From the NCBI RefSeq assembly GCF_001642475.1, contig NW_019173960.1:1-64000 (forward strand): 64,000 nucleotides of DNA, read 5' to 3'. Within the stretch, counting starts at the first letter, position 1; each line of letters begins with the position of its first letter. The stretch comes from Fonsecaea monophora (lineage: Eukaryota; Ascomycota; Eurotiomycetes; Chaetothyriales; Herpotrichiellaceae). Positions 1 through 10,702 of the stretch are shown here, one piece after another. The position numbers were made by a program, and so were the translations under genes. The notes beneath the pieces were generated by a model. That model made no database searches. It saw only the letters and a program-made list of their open reading frames with translations, and was not told the DNA's origin.

Positions 1-474
1 GTACTTATTGCATGGCGACCTGTTCTTTACACACCGCTTTTTACGCTGTAGGCGGAACTACTCGCCATTGCAACGATATGCCCTCGGCAAAACTGCCAAT
101 TTTTTGGATTTTTGCTCGCCACTGTAAAATAAAAGAATACGGTCTAATTTCTGGGAATTTTAGACACTATGCGCCGCATCTCTACACGATGGATGCGACG
201 AGTATGTTACTGGTGTCAGACACCGGTTGGTCTTCACGGTATTAACAAGGAACAATATTTTCGGGATAAAAAGTACGATGTGTAACCTCATCAAACATTC
301 GACTGCATGTCTCTAGCACGTACGTCTCTCTCTCTCTCTCTCGTCTCGACTGCTCCTAACATCACGCCCAAGCCATCCATCCCTTCCCTTATCATGACCA
401 TGGACACACAACCGCGCCGTAATCAATCGTAAAAAAAAAAAAGACCCCGCCAATACCAGAGTGGCGGAAACAAT
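1..474. other. Non-coding left edge with a (TC)9 microsatellite
   Basis: I see no gene here. A (TC)9 run lies at 325-342. The stretch from about 430 to 474 is probably the 3' untranslated region of the permease that ends at 475. A 77-codon frame at 12-245 has no recognisable content. Confidence 0.5.
325..342. repeat. (TC)9 microsatellite
   Basis: Nine uninterrupted TC dinucleotides in the non-coding left edge of the window. Confidence 0.9.
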
Positions 475-2660
475 CTAGACGGAAACCGTCGCCACAGCAC
501 CTTGCTTGGAATCACCGCCGTTGAAGGCCACGTTCTTCTCATCCGTGCTCTCGGAGCTGCGCTCATGCTCGTGCACTCCGTACAGGACGTCGTCTTCGAC
601 AAAGGGAGCCTCTTCGCCCAATCCGGGCGGCGGGAACAGGATGTTCAAGCCCCAGAAGACGAAGAAGCTGATCGCCAAACCGACGATGAAGGTGAGGTTG
701 TACAGACGGATCCAGCCGACAAAGGACGCGTCTGTCTTGTTGTTGACGGTTCCCACGAGGCCAGCTACACCAAAATTATTAGCAAATCTCTTGTTCAAGT
801 CTTGCGAAACCAAGCACTTACGCAACAATGGCCAAACGCCAGAAAAGAACCCCACTATGGCGCGCCAGTTGACACCCTTGTTGAACCAGTAGATCGACGA
901 GCTGTCTCCCGTGTACAAGTCGTTGAGCTTGAGCTTGGCGCGGCGGACGACGTGATAGTCAGCAAGCATGACGCCACTGCCACGAGAAAAAGTCAGCCAA
1001 TTCCTGATCAGGCATAAAAGACCAATAGGAGAAAGGACTCACGTCGCAGGCGCCATGAATACGCCGAAGCCGCTGAGAACTTTGAGGAACTTGTCGGCCG
1101 TGTTCAACAGTTGCCAGGGCTGAGTGGCGATGCCAATGACCGCCATGATATAACTTCCACGCACAATGTTGATATACTTGGGCCACAGACCAGCCATGTC
1201 CATACCGGTCGACACCGAGTTCAACACAACAGAGATCTAAGATGTGTCAGAATTGTCTCGCAGTACCATGTGTGAAAGCGCCCCAAGGTCGAGACTTACC
1301 GCGAGTTGTGAACTAACGAGTCCCAAGCTGCCAAAGAACACGCCGGCTCTGGCTCGCGGGCTGGAGTGGTATTCCTCCTGGATATCGGCCAACAGATAGA
1401 TGGGATTCCAGACGATATCTCCGAGAATATCCTTGGAAGCGCTGGTGACGATGATGCCAATGATGGCAGTGACGGCGATGGTGATTGGAGCCGCAACCAA
1501 CTGCGACAGTGTCGGGGCGAATTTACGGTTGGCATACCTCGTCCAGTCAGACTGACCCAGTGTTCCAGCTCCCCAGGCGCCTAGAATGGCCGTGATGCCA
1601 AACATGAACGCCCAGCCCACATTGTCGGTTGATCCCGGCTCATGAAACATTTGACCAGCTCCTCCTGCAACGTGGACGGCCCTGACATCAATCAGCAAGG
1701 TATCTCCACCCGTTACAAGGCTCCAAAACCTACCATATGAGCAGACCGAAGCAGGACCCAGCAAAGAGGACGAAGGAGATGGCAAAGGGCACCTGCAGAC
1801 GCTCGGGGCGGACCAAGACGAGCGGAATGAAAGCGGCCATCCAGATGAGCAATCCGATAAAGTCGTTGGTCAAGAGGTGTGAGCCTTCACTGAAGAAATT
1901 CTTCATGTGTGCAAAACCTGTAGAACATCTCGTCAGCGCAGACTTTAACCCACCACGAACAAGACGTACCTGGAATGATAGCACCCCATAGCACTCTCGT
2001 AGCTTGACCTCCCCAGTACGCTTGCATTCCGAACCACATGCAACTGGACACCAAAGTCAGCCCGTAGCCATTATGTTCTTGGGTCGCGAGGAGCTTACGC
2101 AACAAAGATACGAAGCACGACCGGGAAGTAGCTTCCTTGCATGCCCCAGGAGAACCGCGACGACACGGTGAAGCCAATGTGATGGTTCTCACCCATCCAG
2201 CCACAGGCCACAGCCAAAAGACCAGTCAGGACACCTCCCAAGATCTAAGTTCCTTGTGAGCATGTTTCTTCTTCAAATCGGCCAGACAATGGCATACCAC
2301 GACGCCGATTGCTTGTTGTGGGCTGAGCCCAAAGGCCAGTAGCGTGCTTCCTGTCGACCATGCCGAAATGCAGGATCCCGAGACAGTCCAATATCCTGAG
2401 ATGCATCAGTAAAAGCACCTTTCCATCTTCATCTGTGTACACTGACCACAATATCCCCAGATACCCCAGGTTCGTCTCTCTGGCGGCATGGGGATGAGAT
2501 CCCGGTTACACCACCTGGTGTTGTCGTAGTACGAGTCCTCATCTTTAGGCCTGGAGACATCGATCGTCAGCAAGTCGACACCCAGCGGTATTTTGCAGTG
2601 CGTTAGGATCAATACTCACACTTGCAGCCGCTCTTTGAGCTGTTCCCACTTAAGCCCCAT
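475..2660 (-). CDS. NCS1-family nucleobase/allantoin-type permease
   Basis: This is a plasma-membrane transporter of the nucleobase:cation symporter 1 (Fur) family, which takes up uracil, allantoin, uridine or hydantoins. Ten exons join in frame (2660-2620, 2550-2447, 2395-2298, 2244-2099, 2043-1970, 1917-1734, 1681-1300, 1236-1043, 976-822, 764-475) to give 555 residues, a normal family length. The N-terminus has the family's NRDL..PPERRTWG segment. Later come SRFSWGMQGSYFPV, MQAYWGG and GQSDWTRYA, all typical of NCS1, plus about 12 hydrophobic segments and an acidic C-terminal tail. The start is the ATG that opens MGLKWEQLKERL. It shares a 540-bp divergent promoter rich in GATA sites with the aldo-keto reductase. 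The family is clear. The substrate cannot be read from the sequence; allantoin or uracil fits the neighbours best. Confidence 0.93.
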
Positions 2661-3200
2661 ACTGCGCTCTGGTCAAGAACTCCTGTGGCCGGGCCGCACG
2701 TGTCCGCAACAGCGGAATCCGTTACGAAAAAGAAATGAAACGTGTAGTCGCGGGAGGAGATGGATGGGGCAAACTTCGATCTGGGTGGGAGAGGGAGTCG
2801 GAGACAGTGCTTATACATATTGGTTGGTCAAGTGGCACAGGGACATTATGCTGGTCGCCCTGTTGCACCAAAGTTGGCCGATAAAGTGGAGAGCAGAGTT
2901 GGCCGATCTCTGCCAACGCTGTATCTTTTCCCTGTTTGGTCTGGCCTGGATTCGGCGAACTGGATACAAGTCGATCTGGGACCCTTCTCCGCATGCACGT
3001 TGCCTCCTGCGGTGCCACAAGGCTTCCCAGTTGTCCGTCCAGAGGTTAACTTGTGGACCAGGTGTTGATAACGAGTCTTATGGCCATGGCTGGGTTGGTA
3101 CAAAAGCTCAACTCGATAATGCGGTCCCGGCATCATGTCTCTGAGCCGCCTCGTTCGTTTGTTATCTCTGCATTCATCCCGGAGGTCCGGATAAGCAACC
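2661..3200. promoter_or_regulatory. Divergent promoter with four HGATAR (GATA-factor) sites
   Basis: This 540-bp region separates the starts of the permease and the aldo-keto reductase. HGATAR matches lie at 2879-2884 (CGATAA), 3066-3071 (TGATAA), 3114-3119 (CGATAA) and, on the minus strand, 3162-3167 (AGATAA). AreA/NIT2 GATA factors are known to use such sites for nitrogen-catabolite control. Use of these sites is inferred. Confidence 0.45.
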
Positions 3201-4269
3201 ATGGCAACTATCAATCACACGTCACAGAAGTTCACCTTGAACACTGGAGCAGAAATTCCCGCTGTAGGCCTTGGAACCTGGAAGTCACCACCAGACCAAG
3301 TCCGCAAGGCTGTCTGCCACGCACTCCAGACGGGTTATCGCCATATCGACACAGCTCTCAATTACCAGAATGAGGTCGAGGTTGGCCAGGGTATCCGAGA
3401 CTCGGGAGTTCCGCGTGAGGAGATCTGGGTCACTACGAAGCTGGACAATCCATGGCACCACAGAGTTCGGGCAGGATTCGACAAGTCATTGGCAGACCTA
3501 GGACTGGACTATATCGACCTGTATTTGGTGCATTTCCCTTGTTCCACTGACCCAGAGGATCCCACGAAGCATCTATCGGATTGGGACTTTGTAAAGACCT
3601 GGTAGGTTGCTGCAGTTGACGGGAGTGAGACAAATAGCCGCTGACTTGGCCGCAAAGGCAGGAAATGCAAAAACTGCTGGATACCGGAAAAGTCAAGAAC
3701 ATTGGCGTGTCCAACTTCCAGATCCGACACCTGGATAGGCTCCTCGGTGATCCATCTTGCAAGGTGGTTCCTGCGGTGAATCAAATCGAACTGCACCCTG
3801 GCAATCCATCGTGAGTTTTGACATCGCGTCTTGAACAGTGCTTGAAACCATGCTGATCCACGGGCAGTCCCAAATTATTAGACTATTGCACATCGAAGGG
3901 GATACACTGCACGGCCTATTCCTGCCTCGGAGGTGCAACAGACAATCCTCTCTTCAAGGAGCCCGTATTATCTGAGATAGCCCAGAAACATGGCAAGACT
4001 CCTGCCCAGGTTTTGTAAGTGTCCATCACCTTGTTATCATGAAAGAATGTATCGTACTGACCAGGGACAGACTGTTATGGAGCCTCCAGAGAGGAACCAG
4101 TATCATCCCGAAGAGCGTGACACTTTCGAGGATAGAGAGCAACTTCCAGCTAGATGGCTGGGAGTTGAGCAAAGAGGACATGGACGCTCTCAGTGGTATC
4201 AAGACCCGCTTCAAGGTCGTCAACGATTCTTGGATGCCAATCAAGGTGTTTTTCGGAGACGACGAATGA
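3201..4269 (+). CDS. Aldo-keto reductase
   Basis: This is a cytosolic NAD(P)H-dependent aldehyde or ketone reductase of the aldo-keto reductase superfamily. Four exons (3201-3601, 3658-3810, 3868-4014, 4071-4269) give 299 residues, slightly short of the usual 310-330. The catalytic tetrad is present as Asp50 and Tyr55 (in HIDTALNY), Lys80 (in TTKLDNPW) and His111 (in YLVHFP). The cofactor-binding end is seen as the segment GTSIIPKS near residue 245. The acceptor of the last intron could also lie a few bases upstream, but 4071 gives the family-like AQVLLLWSLQRG. It is transcribed away from the permease and converges with the regulator ending at 4466. The substrate is unknown; a link to nitrogen catabolism rests only on position. 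Confidence 0.93.
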
Positions 4270-4465
4270 TGACCGTGAAGCTCTCGGCTGATCCAGACCT
4301 GTCGCTGAGAGGCTGTTAAGGCCGAGTGACACACGATGGTGTTACGCTACGTCGTGAGCGGGAACAAGGAATGGAAGTCGCCGACAAAGGGGGTTAGCGA
4401 CTTCCGTCCACGAACCCTTGTTGTGAAGACTTGCTTGACCGGGTACGGGAACAGCAACCTTGACC

Positions 4466-6743
4466 CTAAGGAGGCGTCTCCACCATCGTCACTTCGGAAA
4501 AAGAATCCCTTGTCACGCCTCGCCTCATAATCTGCGCCGCCTGGGTGAAGAAAGAGTCGATTCTGAGCGCTACAGGCCTGATGAGATTCACGGATTCCTC
4601 GTCGACGAGTTCACCTATCCTCTGAAGGGATTCATGGAATTGTTCCAGGAGCCGAAATGTGCCGGAAACTTGCTCTGGACTGGTGGATAGAAGGAATAGA
4701 TGTATCAAGAAATTGCCAATGAGGATCAACTGCGATCGACCATCTGCTTTCTGTTAGTCGACACTTTTATTGACCTACCACACGAAATAAAGGATGACTT
4801 ACGTCGGCCCCAGAATGCTCGCAGAACCTCGAGTGTTATCTCGTTCATGAAAGCTATGAATGCGCGAAGCTGCTCTATGGCTGCACCAAAAAACCGTCTT
4901 AGGGATGACAGCGGGTTGTTTTTGGCGGCCATCGAGGCCGGTGTCATCAGAGCTCGGAAGAGGAGGACCTGAGTTGCAAAGTAGGCAAGATGGAGTGGTG
5001 CTAATCATCAATCAGCCAAGACGCCAGATCTGTATCTTCCTGACCATACCATTGTTACGGAACTCGGATGTGGCTGTGTTGTAGTTCATGGTGACACAGA
5101 CTGGCATTAGCGAGTGCCAGGATTCGAGTTCTCTCTGAATCTTCAAGAGTCTGGTTTCCTGACTCGCAAGGTCCGTCATCGCGAGCCGATATGCGTGATC
5201 GGAACTGTAAGGATGGTCAGTATGATCGACGCTCGTCCTAACAGAGGTAAGAAAGACCCTTACAACGCAGCGTCCAGAAGGGTGTGGAGTATTTGGGTAA
5301 GCTTCACAAGTTCGAGGAACCGTGCGGCCGTGGAAATCTCAAACCTTTCACTTGCGACGTCAACCATATCTTTAAGATCATCGGGAACATCCTCGTCGAA
5401 TCTCAAGTCATCCATGTCCAAATTTGAAGTGGTGTATGATCTGGAGTGGATTAGAGAAGGATTTCCATGGCTCACCGACGCCCACATATCCGTTACAAAC
5501 GTGGCCCACCACAACTTCTTCCTCAGACTCTTCTCCCACTGTGGGATTTTCCAATGTGTCGGGTCGCGGTGAAGACCTATCATCTGGGCACACGCCACAG
5601 CTTGTGCTGATAGAGTCCAGGTACGTGGAGTCTCAAACGTGCCATTACCGGCAGCCTTCTCGTGAATCATCAAAAGGCAGGCCTGTAAATTCCAGAGGTT
5701 TGGTGCGTCAAGCTCCCTCTCCAGGGAAGCTTGGGCGGCGTGGAACAATTCGTATTGTTCAAACGGGCGATGGAGTGTCCTCAGTATGGGGTCTTGTTTC
5801 CAGTAAACCGCGCCCATTCCATAGACAACTCCTCGGAGGGAAGCCGGAATGCTCAGCCTGTCCTCCTTGTAGGCTCGAAGGAATCGGACTTTGGATACGA
5901 CACAGTAGACTGGGTGGACATGTTTGAAGTAGAGACGGACCAGACTGGGCCCATACGTTCCCACCTTGAACTCGATTTCTCGAGAGGACTCCTCTTTGAT
6001 CCTGTTATCGTATGGCATAAACCAGTCCCTCAGTATAGAGAAGTGAAGGGGCGGTGTTCCAGTGGCAGGATTACCGGCGTAAACTTGAATGATGTCTCCG
6101 TCAACGCGATTCGTCTCGTTGATGATGACGGATCGAAAGGATGCAAGGAGATGCGTATCCTGCTCCGCTGCCAGTCCCATGCAATGTGCTGTCAAGTTCT
6201 TGCCATCCTCCAGAGTGTGGACTTTGGGTTCAAGTCCAATAACCCCATTGCTACTGGGTGGTCTGGGGTGAGTGGTCGACAGGGGACTTCGCGTGTCCAC
6301 ATCGCCCACGTGAGAATCTGGCGATGGCAGAAGATGTTGGTCCTCCGTATTTCCTGGGCTGATTTGCATCTCTAACATCCCATCTGTCGAAGCATGTGAC
6401 TCGGCTAGTGGCTCCAATGACTCTAACCGCTCGTCATCCGGAACGGGTTCTTGACTGCCAGAATGGCGCCGTGTCCGGGGTTGCGAAGTGGATTGGCATT
6501 CTAGTCCTCTTCCTCTACAGAAGAGACCTTCCCCAGTGAGTGAGTCTGTGAAGCGAGGCTCATCCATACAGAAGGTCACTCACATGGTGGCCGGTCTTCG
6601 ATGACGCAGGCGCTCTTTCGTCTCCGGCAGGCATCACATGGGCGATTCTTACGACTTCGCCATTGTCTTGCTAGGCCAAACTCGCTCCGTATCCTGAAAC
6701 GCCGTCTGCGGGAGGAATCATGTTCGGTGGCAGCTTCTTGCAT
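4466..6743 (-). CDS. Zn2Cys6 transcription factor, Dal81/TamA-like
   Basis: This is a nuclear fungal binuclear-cluster activator. Five exons (6743-6584, 6527-5264, 5204-5050, 5000-4803, 4743-4466) give 684 residues. The first intron splits the zinc cluster. Once joined, it reads CDACRRRKSAC, then seven residues, then CLFC, then RGRGLE and Cys, a canonical C-x2-C-x6-C-x7-C-x2-C-x6-C. A basic stretch (WRSRKNR) precedes it. The middle region (AVYWKQDP, FEQYELFHAA, CLLMIHEKA, ACAQMIGLHRDP, KLWWATFVTDMW) is the fungal-specific transcription factor domain. The phrasing recalls Dal81/TamA and Ctf1-type regulators; I infer the Dal81/TamA similarity from memory of the family and from the nitrogen-type neighbours. 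It ends about 200 bp from the convergent aldo-keto reductase, and its 5' side faces the DUF1989 fusion gene, which suggests it may control this group. Confidence 0.9.
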
Positions 6744-7376
6744 GGTAGGTTCCGGTATCAGAGCTGGAGTTTGTGGCCGTGTCCAGCTAAAACTGAGCCG
6801 GGGACATTTCCAAAGATGAATGCGATAAGATGATATCGCTTTTTGACGAAAGCCACTGACATTTGAACCAGCAAGTCCACCACGTGACCACGAATCAGGG
6901 AAGGCTGCGCTAAACTATTTTGGGTGTGACACAGGGCGGCATCAAGTTGTCCCGGATAGGAATTTCAGCCAAGACGCTAGCTGCCCAGACATGAGAGCAG
7001 CCTCACCACCGTTCCCTGGATAGATCAAGGCTGGCAAGGCACGCAAGGCTAGCTCACCATCCTCCACATTCATATTCCGATCAAAGCCTGAGCCACGGGT
7101 GATTGTTCAGGAAGAACAGCTCAGCCACTCAAGAAGAGGGGTTTTAAGTCTCCTTCGGCTCCCCACAAAGCGTCGGTCTCCGACACCCTCGGACATGAGC
7201 GCTCGAAAGGTCATGTCCGAAGAGCTATGGAATACCTGGGGAGCGCAGTGCATGAAGAAACATGTATAGAAATATCTTGTCCCTGAAGCTACATCGCAGA
7301 AAGTCATCGAAATCTGCATTGCAGTCACCAGTTGTCGACAGCCCCTCACTGTTATCACCCCCAGAAACCCAACAAG
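6744..7376. promoter_or_regulatory. Divergent upstream region with two GATA-type sites
   Basis: The region lies between the starts of the Zn2Cys6 gene and the DUF1989/deacetylase gene. HGATAR matches are at 6823-6828 (CGATAA) and, on the minus strand, 7352-7357 (TGATAA). I see no other gene here. The sites fit nitrogen control but occur often by chance. Confidence 0.3.
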
Positions 7377-9032
7377 ATGGCCATCTTACCAGCGCGGAAG
7401 GCTGTTGCGGTCTCTGTCAAGGCCGGACAGGAATTGAAGGTAGTCAACACGTATGGCAAGCAAGTGGTAGACTTCTGGGCTTTCAACCCCGACGACCCAA
7501 ATGACTTCCTGTCGATGGTTCATACCAGAACCATCTTGCTCAACGTGGCTCTTTCAAAGGGCGACAACTTGTACAGCACTCGAAGGAAACCCATGCTCGT
7601 CTTGACCGAGGACACGACCAAGGGCGTTCACGACATCATCTGGTCAGCCTGCGACGCCGAGAGGTATCGCATGCAAGGTTTCGACGGGTATCATGATAAC
7701 TGCACCGACAACATGCACCAAGCCTTGAAGGACAATTTTCCAGGCTTCCACATCGCAGATGACTGGGTACCTGATCCGTTGAATCTGTTCATGAACGTCG
7801 CCATTGACCACCGTGGTGGATTGGATATCAAGACTCCCACCTCGGAGCGCGGTCAGTTCGTTACTTTGCAGGCTCAGACGGACCTCATCATCGTCATGAG
7901 CGCTTGCCCTCAAGACCTGGCACCAGTCAACGGGGGCATGCCCACAGATTGCGAATATTTCGTCTCAGACGCGGGGAGCCTGGCTCAAATTCCACTAACA
8001 GTGGCACCACCACGTCGCCGCCGTGTCAAGGTCGCGTTGTCATTTGACTTCGATGCCGTGTCACACTGGCTCGGAACTGGGTGCCACAAGGACAACAACA
8101 TGGCCGATTACTCATCCGGTATCTTCGCCGGTCAGGTCGGTGCCATTCGCCTCCTCGACATGCTCAAAAGATGCGGCATTGCGGACAAGGTGACGTGGTT
8201 CATCCCAGGCCACACGGTCGAAACGTTTCCCCACGCCGTCAAGCAGGTTGTCGAGTCAGGGGCGGAGATCGGACTCCATGGCTACTCACACGAAGGGATA
8301 TACCAGATGACCGAGGAGCAAGAGCGAGATGTCCTCCTCAAATGCATAGAAGTGGCGACGAAGCTGTGCGGCAAGAAACCCAGGGGTTACCGCGCCCCGA
8401 TGTACACGATCAGGGAGACGACGGTCAAATTGCTGCGACAGCACGAGTTTCTATACGACACGTCGCTCATGCACCACGACTCGCAGCCATATGTAAGTTC
8501 TGCTAAGCCTCCCCCTCTCTACCAGTCATTCTGTACATTCCTCAAGACGATTTTCTGATTGTGGTTCCTGCAGTTCACGCCGAGCGACCCGCCCATCAAG
8601 GCCATCGACTTCTCCCAGCCCGCTTCGTCGTGGCTGCACCCGACGGAGATCTCGCCGCAGACGTACCCTGTGGGGCAACACCCGCTGGTTGAAATCCCCT
8701 GCGGCTGGTACAACGAGGACATGATGCCGCTGCAGTACCTGCCACACCTGGCCAACAGCATGGGCTACGTGTCGACGCGGGTCGTGGAGCAGATGTGGAA
8801 AGACAAGTTCCTGTGGCTGTGGGACCATTCTAACGAGGGTACTGAGGATACCGACTTTGTCTTCCCGATCCTCATGCATCCGGACACGTCCGGGCTCGCG
8901 CACATCATCGGCATGTCGGAGCGCTTCATCACGTGGTTGAAGGGGTTCGGCGACAGCGTGACCTTCTCGAAGCACGAGGACATTGCCCGTGGGTGGTTGG
9001 CGGAGCAGAAGCAGAGACAGGGCCTGGCTTGA
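7377..9032 (+). CDS. DUF1989 / polysaccharide-deacetylase fusion protein
   Basis: Two exons (7377-8492 and 8574-9032) encode 524 residues. Residues about 1-205 form a DUF1989 domain (KVVNTYGKQVVDFWAF, MVHTRTILL, VHDIIWSACDAERY, GYHDNCTDNMHQAL). DUF1989 was first named from proteins next to urea carboxylase; some bacterial members act as carboxyguanidine deiminase (CgdA/B). Residues about 225-510 form a NodB-type deacetylase of the PuuE/cyclic-imidase kind (ALSFDFDAVSHWLG, IGLHGYSHEGIY, YRAPMYTIRE), a group that opens cyclic amides such as allantoin. One protein could therefore carry two successive steps on a nitrogenous substrate; that is inference. The intron lies inside the deacetylase half, so the fusion is within one exon and not an artefact of joining genes. 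The start is the first ATG. Confidence 0.9.
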
Positions 9033-9044
9033 TCTCTACAGATC

Positions 9045-9062
9045 AGGTCAGGTCAGGTCAGG
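9045..9062. repeat. AGGTC pentamer repeat, three to four copies
   Basis: A short tandem AGGTC array lies just after the stop of the DUF1989 fusion gene, in its probable 3' untranslated region. I see no function. Confidence 0.7.
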
Positions 9063-9204
9063 GAAAGTATTTTGTTTTTTCTCTTCTGAGAATGACATTG
9101 ATTGAATAAAAGCATGAGTACAGAGCGAGCGCCAGCAGCAATAGAATCAGGCCGTCTTCAATCCCACTCGAGGACAATCAGATCAGGTTTCCATGACACA
9201 ACTC

Positions 9205-10320
9205 CTATTGGTGCTTACACAGACACTTGGTGCACCGGAGAATACATTCGCGCGTATCGATCGAACACGTGAATTCCGCCATGCAGTTCCTGCACTGCCT
9301 CGTCCTGTTCAGCATCCTTAGAGAATCTTTTAGCTTTGCAATTTCCGCGTCCTGTTCACCTTGGCGCCTCTCCCACTCCTGCTGGAGATACTTGTTCGAC
9401 TGGTCTTGGAGGGAAAGGGTATGGATTTCCCGCGCGCACTTGTCCAGGACCGTCAGCGAGAAGTCCGTGAGCACGCTGAGGCGCCGGAATTGCTCCATGC
9501 CGAGGAGTGAGGAGATGTTGGGTGCGATCGCCGTGGCGAAGATGCGCAGGACTTCCTGGTCTCCTGTCGAGTGGGTGGCCGCTTCGATTGCGCTGGGCAG
9601 AGTCTCAACCCAAGAGTTTTCCGCTGGGTCGCTTTGGAGGAGTTGCTCGATCTTGCTGTTCGCGAGGGAAACGAGTGCTTCAATGCCGTAATAGTCGCCG
9701 ATCGAGTTGACGCGGATATGTTCGAGAAGCGGATCTGTGGCGCTTGCCTCTGCGCTTGCCTCGGGCGGTAATGCCGAAGGGGAGCCTATGCGACTGATTT
9801 CGTTCTCGTCAGGTTGAGATTGCCTATCCCACAATGAACCTGTTTTCAACCATTTGGTCAGTTCTGCAAAGGGATGTACATGTTGTAACACGCGGAGCAG
9901 TTTTTTCTTACCTCCGTCCACCGCATCGCCGACCACCTCTGAAGTGGCTTCTTCAGAAGCGTCACGTCGGACCTCTTCAATGTCGTAGTCGCCAGTATAC
10001 ATGAATTGGACCAGCGCCTTCACGACTTTGGGATCGAAGTCGTCCATTTTGATGACACTGGTGTGGGATTCCTACCATGCTGAGTCAACAGATGGGGCTT
10101 CTCCCAAGTATACCGGTACAAATAGCCGTACCTCGAATGATCCTTGGATGGCGGCTTTGATCACCGGAGACTGCATACACACGATCGCTTTGTGGACCTT
10201 GAACTCGTCTCCTTTGCAGAGGAACTTTAGATCGCTGAACTCGCCCGAATCCAGCAATCGTGCCAGGATTGAGCTTGGGTTCTTGCCAGACATTGTTCGC
10301 TGGTGCGAGATGGCATTCAT
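9205..10320 (-). CDS. BTB/POZ domain protein
   Basis: The N-terminal BTB domain (about residues 15-90) is a protein-interaction fold often used as a Cullin-3 adaptor. It reads SGEFSDLKFLCKGDEFKVHK, CMQSPVIKAA and, across an intron (10131-10072), KMDDFDPKVVKALVQFMYTG. Exons are 10320-10132 and 10071-9205. The reading frame contains a good GTAAG...TTTGCAG pair at 9911-9864 spanning exactly 48 bases, so it could be a retained or optional in-frame intron; length is 351 residues if read through or 335 if spliced. The C-terminus carries a small Cys cluster (CRNC, then CTKCLC) that may bind zinc. There is no MATH or kelch part. Its specific target is unknown. Confidence 0.85.
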
Positions 10321-10702
10321 ACACGCAGTACCAAAGACTGATTCGATTCTGGCCTCACGGGCAGAAAACGGTCAAGCGAGTGAATCGTCTCGATGGTGGC
10401 AGAATGTCACAGTTTCATCTGATGGCACTAAGCCTAAGTTGGTTAGTGCAATATGGTCTTGTCGACGAGGCTGTGTGCAGGACTCATTGCCGTCAAAGAG
10501 CTGCTGCCTGATACTCCTCGTACATGATTTGAGCCACTTAGTCAAGCGAGCAGTCTGTTGAAGGGCTTAAATTACACAAAATACAAAACTATCGCCGGAG
10601 AAACAAAGAAAAAGCCAGCTGCGGCATGCGTACCCTATGCATCTGCCCGCCTCCCTCCACGCCTCACCGCTGCCCTTCCCCCAGCGAGCCTCTTCCCTTC
10701 CC
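10321..10702. other. Intergenic, no gene seen
   Basis: This lies between the start of the BTB gene and the end of the coiled-coil gene. It should contain the BTB promoter and the coiled-coil gene's 3' untranslated region. Nothing else is supported. Confidence 0.4.

Noticed and set aside
502..1017. 171-codon plus-strand open frame
   Set aside because: It is the antisense shadow of the permease's last exons and has no family-like sequence.
5731..6375. 214-codon plus-strand open frame
   Set aside because: It is antisense to the Zn2Cys6 activator's long second exon, which has clear domain content.
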